Assembly (NCBI GenBank): GCA_002753335.1
Contig: PEAD01000007.1
Span: forward strand, 28,501 to 92,500
Length of the DNA: 64,000 bases
Reading direction: 5' to 3'
Source of the DNA: Nitrospirae bacterium MYbin3
GTDB taxonomy: Bacteria; Nitrospirota; Thermodesulfovibrionia; Thermodesulfovibrionales; Dissulfurispiraceae
Shown here: piece after piece, positions 36,621-45,766 of the stretch
Layout: each line of letters opens with the position of its first letter
Numbering within the stretch: position 1 is the first letter of the stretch
The notes under the pieces: model-generated
Seen by the model: the letters and a program-made list of their open reading frames with translations, nothing else
Told to the model about the DNA's origin: nothing
The model's database searches: none
Program-made: the position numbers and the translations under genes

Positions 36621-38408
36621 ATGGACATTACGGTCAAAAACAGGAAGCTTTCTGGATGGATCAAAGAAGTTGCGGAGATGTGCCAGCCGGATGATATTTA
36701 TCTGTGTGACGGAACAAAAAAAGAATACGATTTGATGATGTCAAAGCTTTTGGCGAGCGGCAGCGCGATTCCTTTGAAGAAACGGCCTAACAGTTATCTT
36801 TTCAGATCTGATCCGAGCGATGTGGCCCGCGTTGAAGACCGTACATATATAAGCACAGTATCAAAAGATGAAGCCGGGCCAACCAACAACTGGATAGACC
36901 CTGCTGAGCTGAAGAAAACTATGCGCAGTCTTTATAAAGGATGCATGAAGGGTCGCACGATGTATGTGATCCCTTTTTCTATGGGGCCGATAGGCTCTCC
37001 CATAGCCAAGATAGGTGTTGAAATAAGCGACAGTCCGTATGTTGTCTGCAATATGCATATTATGACTCGTGTAGGCTCCCGTGTTTTGGATATTCTCGGT
37101 GAAGATGGCGACTTCATTCCATGTCTGCATTCAATCGGAGCCCCTTTGGCCGAGGGACAGAAGGATGTTCAGTGGCCGTGCGCTCCGATAGAGAGCAAAT
37201 ACATAAGCCACTTTCCTGAAGAAAGTCTTATCTGGTCTTATGGTTCTGGCTATGGTGGGAATGCCCTCTTAGGCAAAAAATGTCTTGCCCTACGCATTGC
37301 TTCTTCAGTAGCGAAGCGCGAAGGGTGGATGGCGGAGCATATGCTGATCCTCAGGCTGACAAGCCCTGAAGGCAAGCAATACCATATTGCAGCAGCTTTC
37401 CCATCCGCTTGCGGCAAGACCAATCTTGCTATGATGAGACCTTCAATAGAAGGCTGGAAGTGCGAATGTCTGGGCGATGATATCGCATGGATGAAGATAG
37501 GGCCTGACGGCAGACTTTATGCTATAAATCCAGAAAGCGGCTTTTTCGGCGTGGCTCCCGGCACCTCGTACAATACCAATCCTATGGCAATGGATTCACT
37601 TAAAGAAAATGTTATTTTCACAAACTGCGCCCTGACTGATGATGGTGATGTGTGGTGGGAAGGCATGACCGATGACTCTCCGGCCCACACAATTGACTGG
37701 AAAGGCAAAGACTGGACTCCGGGCAGTCCGTCCGATGCTGCCCATCCAAACGCACGCTTTACTGCGCCTGCTTCGCAATGCCCTGTAATCTGCAAAGATT
37801 GGGAAAATCCTGCCGGTGTTCCAATTGATATTTTCATATTCGGAGGCCGCCGCAGCAATGCTGTTCCTTTGGTAAGCGAGGCTCTTTCTTGGGATCACGG
37901 AGTTTTTCTGGGCGCGACAGCTGCATCCGAGACAACCTCTGCAAACATAGGCGCGGTAGGAAATCTCAGACGCGATCCTTTTGCGATGAAGCCTTTCTGC
38001 GGATATAACATGGGTGATTATTTTCAGCATTGGCTGAATATGGGCGACAAGCTCGGCAGCAAGGCGCCAAAGATTTTTTATGTTAATTGGTTTAGGAAGA
38101 GCTCTGACGGCAAGTTTTTATGGCCGGGCTTCAGCGATAACAGTCGTGTTCTTAAATGGATGTGCGAGCGCATTGACGCCAAGGTCGAAGCAAAAGAGTC
38201 TCCAATAGGGCTGCTGCCTAAGGATGGCGACTTGGATATCAAAGGCATAAACATATCAGCAGAGAATATGAAAGAGCTTATGAGTGTGGATAAGGCCGAA
38301 TGGAAAGCCGAGATTCCGGATATAGAAAATCACTTTTCGCTTTTCGGCAGCCGTCTTCCGGAAAGGCTGAACAAACAGCTCAAAGATCTCTCGGCACGCC
38401 TCGGATGA
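36621..38408 (+). CDS. pckG: GTP-dependent PEP carboxykinase
   Basis: The 595-residue enzyme matches GTP-type PEPCK, which interconverts oxaloacetate and PEP. Visible are the [22 protein letters not shown] region, the P-loop [13 protein letters not shown], the GDDIAWMK metal site and the reactive-cysteine region. GTP-type PEPCK is common in anaerobes using the reductive or gluconeogenic direction. The kinase-like gene starts 11 nt after its stop, so the two are likely co-transcribed. Confidence 0.97.
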   Translation: MDITVKNRKLSGWIKEVAEMCQPDDIYLCDGTKKEYDLMMSKLLASGSAIPLKKRPNSYLFRSDPSDVARVEDRTYISTVSKDEAGPTNNWIDPAELKKTMRSLYKGCMKGRTMYVIPFSMGPIGSPIAKIGVEISDSPYVVCNMHIMTRVGSRVLDILGEDGDFIPCLHSIGAPLAEGQKDVQWPCAPIESKYISHFPEESLIWSYGSGYGGNALLGKKCLALRIASSVAKREGWMAEHMLILRLTSPEGKQYHIAAAFPSACGKTNLAMMRPSIEGWKCECLGDDIAWMKIGPDGRLYAINPESGFFGVAPGTSYNTNPMAMDSLKENVIFTNCALTDDGDVWWEGMTDDSPAHTIDWKGKDWTPGSPSDAAHPNARFTAPASQCPVICKDWENPAGVPIDIFIFGGRRSNAVPLVSEALSWDHGVFLGATAASETTSANIGAVGNLRRDPFAMKPFCGYNMGDYFQHWLNMGDKLGSKAPKIFYVNWFRKSSDGKFLWPGFSDNSRVLKWMCERIDAKVEAKESPIGLLPKDGDLDIKGINISAENMKELMSVDKAEWKAEIPDIENHFSLFGSRLPERLNKQLKDLSARLG

Positions 38409-38419
38409 TTTTTTAGCTT

Positions 38420-40174
38420 TTGGAAAAAACAGCCCCTAAAAAATCACTCGTAAATATTCTTGGAGCGGTTTATGTTCACTCTAAGACCAGTGATGGCGGT
38501 GATTTATATCTTACACGGTTTGCTGAGCCGTATCAAGAACATTTTCAGATCGAAAACTGGCACGATAAGCACTGGTTCGACCAGCATAAAGTTAAGCTGA
38601 AAGGGACGAGCTCTGTTTATAGAGTTCCAACAAGGGAAGTTGAAGGCAAGAGTCTTGATCTGGTTGTAAAGACATGCCGGGTTGGAGAGGATGTTCCGCT
38701 TGATACCCACACGCTGCAGGAATTTTGCGATGCCGAGTTCAACAGTCCATGGGAAGAGTTCTCTCTGGTTTTCGAGATGAGAGACGGGCTTTACGGCCCT
38801 AAAAACATGAAAGTTAAAACGCAGCGGCCGCTTGCCATTTATGTGCCTCCGGAACAGATGCAGCTTTGGCAGAGCGGCAGGTCGAGGGCCAAGATAAACA
38901 GGATAACTGCCAAGCATCCGGGCATCAATCTGGATATTCTTAAGCAGTACAAGCTTATTTATGAATGGATCAGAGGCAAAAATTTAACCGAACTTTTTGA
39001 ACACATTGATATAAACCATGAGGAGCTCGTGCATCATCTTAAGGCGCTTACGCACAAGGCCATAGTTGACATGGGCAAAAAAGGTTTTCTTATTGCGGAT
39101 ATGAAGCCGGAGCATGTTGTACTCAGCGAGGCTGACAGCGAGCGTATCGAACAAATAGGACGTGAACACAAGATAGATCCGGTAAAAGAGCAGGTGGAGT
39201 TAATTTATAAACTTGTGGATGAGGAGCAATATTCGGTTATCGACTATGAACTTTTGCTCCGGACAAAAGAGCACGAAGAAGATGTAAAATCCACCAGAAG
39301 GCATTCGTATCTTGATGATCAGCGGGATCGCTTCAAGCCAACCCCGTTGCCTTCTCATTTGTCGTATGCCGAGATTTTAGGTGTCCCATATATTTACGGG
39401 CATGCAGAAAGCACCGGCGGCCACTTGTGGGTAGTTGGAAGGAATGCTCGTTTATTTGACTATTTTCTTCCTGAAAGATGGCGGAAAACACCTTCGCTGA
39501 AGCTGTCAGAAAACAAAGATGTGTTTTATACTATTACAAAAGATAATATTCGTTTGGTATGGAAAGCTTCTCGTGTGGGAGAAATGCCTGTTGGCGGGGA
39601 CGAGGGAAGCGAAGAGAGTTCGAAAATTATTCGACACGGAATAAACAGCCCTTTTGAAGAATTCGCCATATCGCACAAGCTGAATCAGCTCGGTATTCCG
39701 TCGGTTTATGTCAGAGCGATATACATGACAGGAGTGCCGAAAATAGAGGCTTCAAGCGATCGTAGGAGATACGAAAGCCACAAAGATATTCTTGATCCTG
39801 AGGGAAACCCTATTCTTCAGGAAAGCTATAACTACATTACGATTCGCGGTTATTACAACGGGCCTGACCAGTGGGTTGCAAAACAGGCAGAATCGTTATA
39901 CATGCCGCTGGATTTATCAAAGGCACCGTATAAAGGTATTATTGACGAAGGGCAGTGCCAAAGGCTGTTGGATAAGACTAAACAAAGGCTGGCGGATGCG
40001 GGCTATGATGGCTCGCTGCTTAAAGCCAACGACCTTTTGATTGCTGTGGATGAGGATGGAAACTTTATGAGATATAACAGTGGAGAACCTGTGCTCATTC
40101 TTTGTAATTTTGAATTTATATGGAAGAGTGGAGCGCCTGCAATTGCCTGTGAATGCGTAGCGGGGGAGAACTGA
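38420..40174 (+). CDS. Tandem kinase-like protein, unknown family
   Basis: I do not recognise this 584-residue protein as a named family. Internal comparison shows two related halves. The first half (about 15-285) has K84 in LVVKTCRVGE, NSPWEEF (108-114), a catalytic-loop-like ADMKPEHVV (226-234) and YSVIDYE (271-277, DFG-like position). The second (about 315-570) repeats K382 in VWKASRVGE and NSPFEEF (409-415), but the loop is degenerate (KANDLLIAV, 535-543). This suggests an active or remnant kinase fold plus a pseudokinase copy. It starts with TTG and no clear Shine-Dalgarno, 11 nt after pckG. A regulatory role for PEPCK is inferred only. Confidence 0.75.
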   Translation: MEKTAPKKSLVNILGAVYVHSKTSDGGDLYLTRFAEPYQEHFQIENWHDKHWFDQHKVKLKGTSSVYRVPTREVEGKSLDLVVKTCRVGEDVPLDTHTLQEFCDAEFNSPWEEFSLVFEMRDGLYGPKNMKVKTQRPLAIYVPPEQMQLWQSGRSRAKINRITAKHPGINLDILKQYKLIYEWIRGKNLTELFEHIDINHEELVHHLKALTHKAIVDMGKKGFLIADMKPEHVVLSEADSERIEQIGREHKIDPVKEQVELIYKLVDEEQYSVIDYELLLRTKEHEEDVKSTRRHSYLDDQRDRFKPTPLPSHLSYAEILGVPYIYGHAESTGGHLWVVGRNARLFDYFLPERWRKTPSLKLSENKDVFYTITKDNIRLVWKASRVGEMPVGGDEGSEESSKIIRHGINSPFEEFAISHKLNQLGIPSVYVRAIYMTGVPKIEASSDRRRYESHKDILDPEGNPILQESYNYITIRGYYNGPDQWVAKQAESLYMPLDLSKAPYKGIIDEGQCQRLLDKTKQRLADAGYDGSLLKANDLLIAVDEDGNFMRYNSGEPVLILCNFEFIWKSGAPAIACECVAGEN

Positions 40175-40177
40175 AAA

Positions 40178-40846
40178 ATGGAAATAGAACATACTATAAG
40201 ACAGATCGCGATTTCTGCGGTGCCGATATTAATAGCGATAATTTTGCATGAGGTTTCGCACGGTTTTGTTGCATGGAAGTTAGGAGACCCAACCGCAAAA
40301 ATGCTCGGACGCCTGACGCTGAATCCTGTGTCTCATATAGATCCGTTCGGCACGGTTATTATGCCGATAATGCTGCTGGTGTTTTCTAATGGGCAGTTCA
40401 TGTTCGGATACGCAAAACCTGTTCCGATAAATCCTGGCAACTTTAAAAATCCCAAAAGGGACATGGCGATATCCGCGGCTGCGGGACCTGCTGCAAACCT
40501 GCTTCTTGCGGTGTCAAGCGTAATAATTCTGAAATATATTTTAATACCGTCCGTTGCATTTCTTTCAGCAGAGGCGCTGGACAAAATTCTTAAGCCTATT
40601 GCGATGATGCTGACCGCTAGCGTAACAATGAATGTGGTGCTCGCTGCTTTCAATCTCTTGCCAATTCCTCCTCTAGATGGGGGACGGGTTATCATGGGCT
40701 TTCTGCCCTACAAACAGGCTGCGGCATACAGCAAAATAGAGCCTTACGGAATGATGATAGTGTTGTTGCTTGTTGTTACCGGATTTTCGAGTTATCTTAT
40801 AATGCCTCTTGCGAGGCTTTTCATGAACATAATAGGGATGCTGTGA
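40178..40846 (+). CDS. Site-2-protease-like M50 membrane protease
   Basis: The 222-residue protein has about five membrane helices, the zinc motif HEVSHG (residues 24-29, IAIILHEVSHGFVAWKLGDPTAK) and the NLLPIPPLDGG motif carrying the third ligand. It lacks PDZ domains, like the short rhomboid-neighbour M50 type often found before trpS. Its substrate is unknown. It lies 3 nt after the kinase-like gene. Confidence 0.92.
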   Translation: MEIEHTIRQIAISAVPILIAIILHEVSHGFVAWKLGDPTAKMLGRLTLNPVSHIDPFGTVIMPIMLLVFSNGQFMFGYAKPVPINPGNFKNPKRDMAISAAAGPAANLLLAVSSVIILKYILIPSVAFLSAEALDKILKPIAMMLTASVTMNVVLAAFNLLPIPPLDGGRVIMGFLPYKQAAAYSKIEPYGMMIVLLLVVTGFSSYLIMPLARLFMNIIGML

Positions 40847-40856
40847 GGTGGTGCAA

Positions 40857-41843
40857 ATGAATAGAGATAGGGTCCTCAGCGGGATGCAGGCGAGTGGGAA
40901 ACTGCATTTAGGCAATCTTGTAGGTGCTTTAAGAAATTGGGTTTCGCTTCAGGACAGATACGAATGCTACTATTTTGTGGCTGACTGGCATGCGCTTACC
41001 ACAGGATATGCGAACTCGTGCGCAATAAAAGAAAGCACAAAAGACCTGCTGATAAATTTTATTGCTGCCGGGCTTGACCCTCAGAAATGCACAATTTTCG
41101 TACAGTCTATGGTGCCGCAGCATGCAGAGCTGCATCTGCTTCTTTCGATGATAACGCCTGTAGGTTGGCTTGAAAGGGTGCCTACATACAAGGAAAAGCA
41201 GGAACAGCTTCAGGACAGAGATCTCTCAACCTACGGGTTCTTAGGTTACCCCGTCCTTCAGACGGCTGACATAATCATTTACAGGGCAAAGTATGTGCCT
41301 GTGGGAATAGACCAGATGCCGCATCTTGAAATTTCGCGCGAAATCGCAAGACGGTTTAATCATCTTTACGGTGAAGTGTTTCCGGAACCCGAAGGCCTGC
41401 TTACCAAATTCCCTAAGGTGCCGGGGCTTGACGGCAGAAAAATGTCGAAGAGTTATGACAATGCGGTGTATCTTAGTGACGAGCCTTCTGTTGTTGAGCA
41501 GAAGATACGAACAATGATGACCGATCCGGCAAGGAAGAGACGCACAGACAAGGGCGATCCGGAGCTTTCGCCTGTTTTTCATCTGCATAAGATTTTTTCA
41601 TCTCATGAGGAGCAGCAGGAAATTACTGAAGGCTGCAAGAGCGCAGGCATCGGTTGCATAGACTGCAAGAAGATTTTGATAAAGAACCTTTTTGCATATC
41701 TCGAACCTATTTGGGCCAAAAGGGCAGAGCTGAATAACAAGCCCGAAATTATTTCTGATATAATAGCCGGGGGAAATAAAAAAGCTGCGCATGAAGCGGA
41801 GCAGACCCTTATGCTTGTAAGATCTGCTATGGGTCTAGGTTAA
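40857..41843 (+). CDS. trpS: Tryptophanyl-tRNA synthetase
   Basis: From ATG 40857 (after GAGGTGG) the 328-residue enzyme starts MNRDRVLSGMQASGKLHLGNLVGAL, with HLGN as class I HIGH motif and KMSKSYDN as the KMSKS motif. A GTG at 40848 would add three residues. It charges tRNA-Trp. It follows the M50 protease gene, a common bacterial neighbour. Confidence 0.97.
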   Translation: MNRDRVLSGMQASGKLHLGNLVGALRNWVSLQDRYECYYFVADWHALTTGYANSCAIKESTKDLLINFIAAGLDPQKCTIFVQSMVPQHAELHLLLSMITPVGWLERVPTYKEKQEQLQDRDLSTYGFLGYPVLQTADIIIYRAKYVPVGIDQMPHLEISREIARRFNHLYGEVFPEPEGLLTKFPKVPGLDGRKMSKSYDNAVYLSDEPSVVEQKIRTMMTDPARKRRTDKGDPELSPVFHLHKIFSSHEEQQEITEGCKSAGIGCIDCKKILIKNLFAYLEPIWAKRAELNNKPEIISDIIAGGNKKAAHEAEQTLMLVRSAMGLG

Positions 41844-41859
41844 CGGAGGAGGTAACAAA

Positions 41860-42591
41860 ATGCTTACGGATGACGAACTTAAACGTTATACCCGACAGAT
41901 GATGATGGAGGGTTGGGGCAACGGAACACAGGAAAAACTTAAAAAATCCACGGTTTTTATCGCAGGTGCAGGGGGGCTTGGTTCTCCGGTCTCGATATAT
42001 CTTGCGGTTGCGGGCGTGGGAAACATCAGGATATGCGATTTTGATTCTCCTGACATGTCTAACCTGAACCGTCAGATATTGCATAACCATAATAGGATTG
42101 GGACGAACAAGGCGGTTTCGGCAAAACAGACTTTAAGCGAACTCAATCCGGGCATAAATATTACCGCTTTTACCGACAAAATTGTGGCAGAAAACGTGGA
42201 CGAACTTGTTGGAGACGCAGACCTTATAATGGACTGTATGGACAACTTTCCAACCCGTTATGTCCTGAACGAATGTGCAATCAGGAAAAATATACCGCTT
42301 GTTCATGGAAGCATCTGGGGCATGGATGGCAGACTGACTGTTATAAAAGTCCCTGAAACCCCCTGTCTTGCATGCATATTCCCTGAGTCTCCTCCAAAAG
42401 AGGTTTTCCCTGTTGTAGGCGCTACCCCTGGGGTTATAGGCTGCCTTCAGGCGCTAGAGGCTATTAAATATCTTACCGGCGTCGGCGACAATATCAAGAA
42501 CAAGATTCTTGTTTGGGAAGGAACCAAGGTAGAGTTCAGGAAGTTCAAGGCTTATCGGGATCCTAATTGCCCGGTATGCGGCAAGCTTTAG
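41860..42591 (+). CDS. ThiF/MoeB/HesA-family adenylyltransferase
   Basis: The 243-residue E1-like enzyme has the ATP site FIAGAGGLGSPVSIYLA, the DNFPTRYVLNE loop and two zinc CxxC pairs (CLAC and CPVC near the end). It activates the C-terminal Gly-Gly of a ubiquitin-like sulfur carrier (MoaD, ThiS or similar). No carrier gene lies next to it, so whether it serves molybdopterin, thiamine or another sulfur pathway is undecided. GGAGG precedes the ATG. Confidence 0.92.
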   Translation: MLTDDELKRYTRQMMMEGWGNGTQEKLKKSTVFIAGAGGLGSPVSIYLAVAGVGNIRICDFDSPDMSNLNRQILHNHNRIGTNKAVSAKQTLSELNPGINITAFTDKIVAENVDELVGDADLIMDCMDNFPTRYVLNECAIRKNIPLVHGSIWGMDGRLTVIKVPETPCLACIFPESPPKEVFPVVGATPGVIGCLQALEAIKYLTGVGDNIKNKILVWEGTKVEFRKFKAYRDPNCPVCGKL

Positions 42592-42610
42592 CGGAATCCA
42601 TATAACAAAA

Positions 42611-42644
42611 AAGAGAGAGCCGGCTTGTTTGCCGGCTCTCTCTT
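42611..42644. terminator. Bidirectional terminator
   Basis: A 14-bp stem AAGAGAGAGCCGGC / GCCGGCTCTCTCTT with 6-nt loop, followed by T-rich sequence on each strand, separates the convergent ThiF-family gene and the pentaheme cytochrome gene. Confidence 0.92.
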
Positions 42645-42662
42645 TTCAATCTGAAGTCCTAA

Positions 42663-43946
42663 TTACTTAACAGTAACCTTCTTTGTTTCTCCGTACAAGA
42701 GATACTGGTCTTTATTGACCGCACCTTTCTTGTGGTCTCCGCCCGCAGGCATGTACCAGAGATTTACGGTTACATCCATCTCTTTTGCTTTTATGTCTCT
42801 GCTTTTCTTTCCGTCTTTCTCTACATCTTCATACGGGAATTTGATTTCGAAGGTCTCTACAACCTTCTTGCCCGGCTGAAGAGTTGTGTCGGCAAGCATT
42901 CCGGATTTTCTGAAAGGCCCATAAGCCATCTTGTCCCCTCTGCCTTTTGCAGGAGATTGGGGCATATAAATCTTCGAGGTGTTGAATATTTCTTTGCCGT
43001 CTTTGGTTTTAGCGGTCACATCCAGGACCAGCCTATTGGGAGACGGTCAGCCATCAGGTATTCTGTGGCCTGCGTTGTTCAACATCTTTACGGTCACTTT
43101 AGCCGTTGGCTGAGAATCGCCTGCTTTCGGCAAGAAATAGTATCCGGTAGCATCAACGCTTACGGTTACCGCCTTCTTTGCCTGATCAGGGTCTCTGTAT
43201 CCCGGCATAAAATGTCCCTTGTCCATATGGCATTCCTGACAGGTTTTGTTGCCGCCGGCCGGTACATAGGCATGCAGGTAACTTCCATAAAGGGTCGCGC
43301 ATTGTGTAGGCTCGGTCAGATCAAAGTTTGGACCGAGGCCGTGGCACTGGCCGCATAGTATAGACTCTTTCATGATAGGGCTCTTTTTAAGAGCCTTAAA
43401 CTTGCCGTCAGCATGGGCGCCCTCTTTGTTGCCGTAGATTACTCCGGCTTCAGGCTCTCCATCCGTCCATTTGTGTATAAGCGCCTTCTGGTTGTGGCAG
43501 GTTATACAGTTGATTCCGAGCTTTTTTAGTTTTGCCTTGGCGTCATCATCTCCGGCAGCGCCGTCAATAGCCGCTTTTGCGATCTCTTGAGCGACAGCAT
43601 CCGTAGCATTTTTAATTTGTGGCAGATGGCATTTAAGGCAGGACAGCATATGCTCCACCTTTATGTCCTTTATCTCCTTAACGCCGGACTTTGTCCATTC
43701 CTTCATTATTCCGTCTTTAACAGCGCTGGCTATCGTGGCCATTGTTCTTGGCGAGCCGATAAGGGAGGTCGCATGATAGGACTTTTCCCACTCATCATAA
43801 ATCTTTGCATGACAGCCTTTGCAAGAGGATACATCGTACATCTTTGCAAGTTCGTCAATGGTCTTTGCTTTTTCATGCCCTGCTGCAACTGCCGTAAGCG
43901 GCAATGCAATAAAAAGAAAAACGACCGCAAATTTCAAAAATCTCAT
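42663..43946 (-). CDS. Pentaheme cytochrome c interrupted by one in-frame UGA
   Basis: The first 299 codons encode a signal peptide (ending near AVAA) and five CxxCH heme sites (CKGCH, CLKCH, CITCH, CGQCH, CQECH), ending AGHRIPDG. Then UGA at 43049-43047 is followed, in the same frame and without further stops, by 127 codons (PSPNRLVLDVTAK...) that continue the beta-rich C-terminal domain typical of such periplasmic multiheme cytochromes. The UGA may encode selenocysteine, be a point nonsense mutation, or be a sequence error; a Cys at this place would be reasonable. The total would be 427 residues with readthrough. AAAGGGGGG precedes the ATG. It ends at the shared terminator. Confidence 0.8.
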
Positions 43947-44318
43947 AAACCCCCCTTTTTAGTTAATGCAACAAATACCAGAACAGCTTAATCAATAACA
44001 GCTTAATCAATATCTCCTATACCCACCACCTCCTCTTCAAATAGACTCTGGCTTGATACCGCCGGGAAAACCGGACCCGCAGTATTTTCTAACGACTGCG
44101 ATGCCTGTGTTCGCTTCGGTAAATGTTTTTCCAGTTTCAAAAATATTTAAAAATTTATCACTGAATGAACCAAACAGCAATTTTCAGAAAGTCCCTGCCC
44201 CTTTCGGGGCAGGGCAGTTAGCGGGGAGAAACAATCCTTATACGATGCTATGACCGCGTCATAATAAAAAGCTGACAGCTTTTATGTGCAGACGGGGTGC
44301 ATATTACATACAAGAATT
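43947..44318 (-). other. Long structured leader of the pentaheme cytochrome gene
   Basis: These 372 nt hold no gene. A 15-bp unit (AACAGCTTAATCAAT) is duplicated in tandem at 43982-44011. A 9-bp stem CCCTGCCCC / GGGGCAGGG with a GAAA loop on the reverse strand lies at 44193-44214, and GC-rich pairings (GCAGT/ACTGC, CCGG/CCGG) at about 44056-44110. The 44193 hairpin may terminate the upstream operon. I could not match a known riboswitch class. Confidence 0.45.
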
Positions 44319-44609
44319 TTAAGCGAATTTGGGAGGCTTGTAATCAGAGTTCCAAGGCAGTGACGGAACCCGGACATGCTTGGTTTCTGCTATGCGTTCG
44401 ATAGAGAATAACGTCAATAGCAGAAAAAGCATAGAGACAACAAAACTTAAACCGTCAACAGTTCCGGCTATATGTTTGTTGCAAACATCGAGTGTGGCTA
44501 TTGAAGGGGATGAAGATTCATTATTGACCAAAGTCAAATTAGGGGCGAATATAAAACAAGGGATAAGACAGAGCAGTGTGGCTAAAGCGAATAGTCTTGC
44601 TTTGGACAT
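44319..44609 (-). CDS. Small two-helix membrane protein, 96 aa
   Basis: I do not recognise this protein. It has an N-terminal signal/anchor helix (LFALATLLCLIPCFIF), a short loop with one Cys (LDVCNKH) and a second helix (LSFVVSMLFLLLTLF), with a basic tail outside or inside depending on orientation. It follows the DUF2318 lipoprotein gene by 43 nt and probably belongs to the ABC system. A TAGTTT lies 6 nt before its ATG with TTGACA 17 nt further upstream. Confidence 0.6.
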   Translation of the reverse strand: MSKARLFALATLLCLIPCFIFAPNLTLVNNESSSPSIATLDVCNKHIAGTVDGLSFVVSMLFLLLTLFSIERIAETKHVRVPSLPWNSDYKPPKFA

Positions 44610-44639
44610 GCTTTTAAACTAACAGAATAAGGGGGCAGT

Positions 44640-44666
44640 GTCAACTTGAAGTTCAAAGTTTAGATG
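44640..44666 (-). promoter_or_regulatory. Copy A of a repeated operator-like element with TTGACA
   Basis: The first 24 nt match 48339-48362 at 22 positions. Each copy has a TTGAA-N-TTCAA type palindrome next to GTCAA (TTGAC on the reverse strand), which would be the -35 of a leftward promoter. This copy overlaps the end of the lipoprotein gene and lies before the 96-aa gene. Confidence 0.45.
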
Positions 44667-45090
44667 GGTTGAGGTAGGCATAATAAACCGCCTTGCGCTC
44701 TACGATAAAACTGCCGTCGCTTAAATTTCCTTTTACCCTTATTGGGTGGCAGCTTCCAACACCGGTCGGAATTTCTGTAAGAGGGAAACTTTCGTTACAG
44801 GTTTTACACGTTATGATGTCTTCGTTAAAACGAAAACCTAGCCCGGAGTTAAAACATTTTCTACAGCGATTAAGATACGCGCCGGGCTTCCCATCAAGCG
44901 CAATCACAAAAAATTCAATTTTCTTGTTGCCTGAACTGATTTCGTAAAAACGAGGAGTTTTTTCTGGGAGTTGTTCGACCTTCATAGCGATGCTTTGATC
45001 ATTGTCAGGGATTTTTGTGAAACTGTTGCCGCTTTTCTCAGAACAGGCCGCAATCAGAAATACGCACAACAGGAGTAAAAAAACTCTCAC
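44653..45090 (-). CDS. DUF2318-like lipoprotein
   Basis: The 145-residue protein has a lipoprotein signal with lipobox IAAC (Cys16). Its mature part matches DUF2318: IALDGKPGAYLNRCRKC (C76, C79), ITCKTCNESFPL (C95, C98) and GSCHPI (C114). DUF2318 modules occur in the Ftr/P19-type iron uptake systems with FtsX-like permeases, where the cysteines are thought to bind metal or act in redox. It is coupled to the ABC ATPase by a 4-nt overlap. Confidence 0.8.
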   Translation of the reverse strand: MRVFLLLLCVFLIAACSEKSGNSFTKIPDNDQSIAMKVEQLPEKTPRFYEISSGNKKIEFFVIALDGKPGAYLNRCRKCFNSGLGFRFNEDIITCKTCNESFPLTEIPTGVGSCHPIRVKGNLSDGSFIVERKAVYYAYLNPSKL

Positions 45091-45764
45091 AGCTCTTTGA
45101 TAATTCCGTTGGTCATCCTGAATCTTCTGCTTGCACGATTCGCCAGATCGCTGTTATGTGTAACCATTACAAAGGTCATATTTCTTTCTTTGTTCATAGA
45201 GTCAAACAGTCCCATCATTTCGGCTTCGGTCTCTTCGTCGAGGTCGCCGGTAGGTTCATCCGCAAGTATCAATTCAGGGTCGTTAATAAAAGAGCGTGCT
45301 ATTGCGACGCGGCGCTGTTGTCCGCCCGAAAGCTGTGATGGAAAAGCCTTCAACTTGTCCTCTAACCCAACCTTTTTCAAAAGATCCACTGCTCTATCAA
45401 GGTCATCTGTTGTTACTCCCTCTGTCTTGAACAGAAGGGGCACAAGGACATTTTCTTTAACCGTCAACATCTGGAGCAAACTTGAAAACTGAAACATGAA
45501 CCCGATTTTTTGGCACCTATGTTCGGAGAGACTTTCATCAGTGAGAGAGCATATATTCACGCCGTTATGTATGATAGCGCCTGAGGTTGGATTGGCAATT
45601 CCTCCGAGCATCGAAAGCAGCGTGGTTTTCCCCGATCCGGAATGGCCCACAATAGAAATGAATTCGCCGCGCTTAATATCGAGCGATAGATTTTTAACCG
45701 CATCTATCTTCTGTTCTTCGATAAAATATGTTTTAGTGACCGACTCTAGTTTAATAAACGGCAC
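45087..45764 (-). CDS. ABC transporter ATPase (MacB/LolD type)
   Basis: From GTG 45764 (after AGAGGA) the 225-residue ATPase starts PFIKLESVTKTY and has Walker A GHSGSGKTT, signature LSGGQQRRVAIA, Walker B LILADEPTGDLD and the MacB/LolD-type D-loop and H-loop. Longer upstream in-frame codons fall inside the permease gene and are unlikely. It energises the FtsX-like permease encoded just before it. Confidence 0.92.
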   Translation of the reverse strand: MPFIKLESVTKTYFIEEQKIDAVKNLSLDIKRGEFISIVGHSGSGKTTLLSMLGGIANPTSGAIIHNGVNICSLTDESLSEHRCQKIGFMFQFSSLLQMLTVKENVLVPLLFKTEGVTTDDLDRAVDLLKKVGLEDKLKAFPSQLSGGQQRRVAIARSFINDPELILADEPTGDLDEETEAEMMGLFDSMNKERNMTFVMVTHNSDLANRASRRFRMTNGIIKEL

Positions 45765-45766
45765 TT

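Noticed and set aside
42663..43049. Reading the cytochrome tail as an independent 118-aa gene from ATG 43019... on the reverse strand
   Set aside because: There is no signal peptide, no ribosome site, and the tail continues the upstream domain in the same frame across a single UGA. It is not an independent gene.
44040..44130. Possible c-di-GMP or other known riboswitch in the cytochrome leader
   Set aside because: The hairpins do not carry the conserved blocks of GEMM or other classes I can recall, so I report only an unassigned structured leader.
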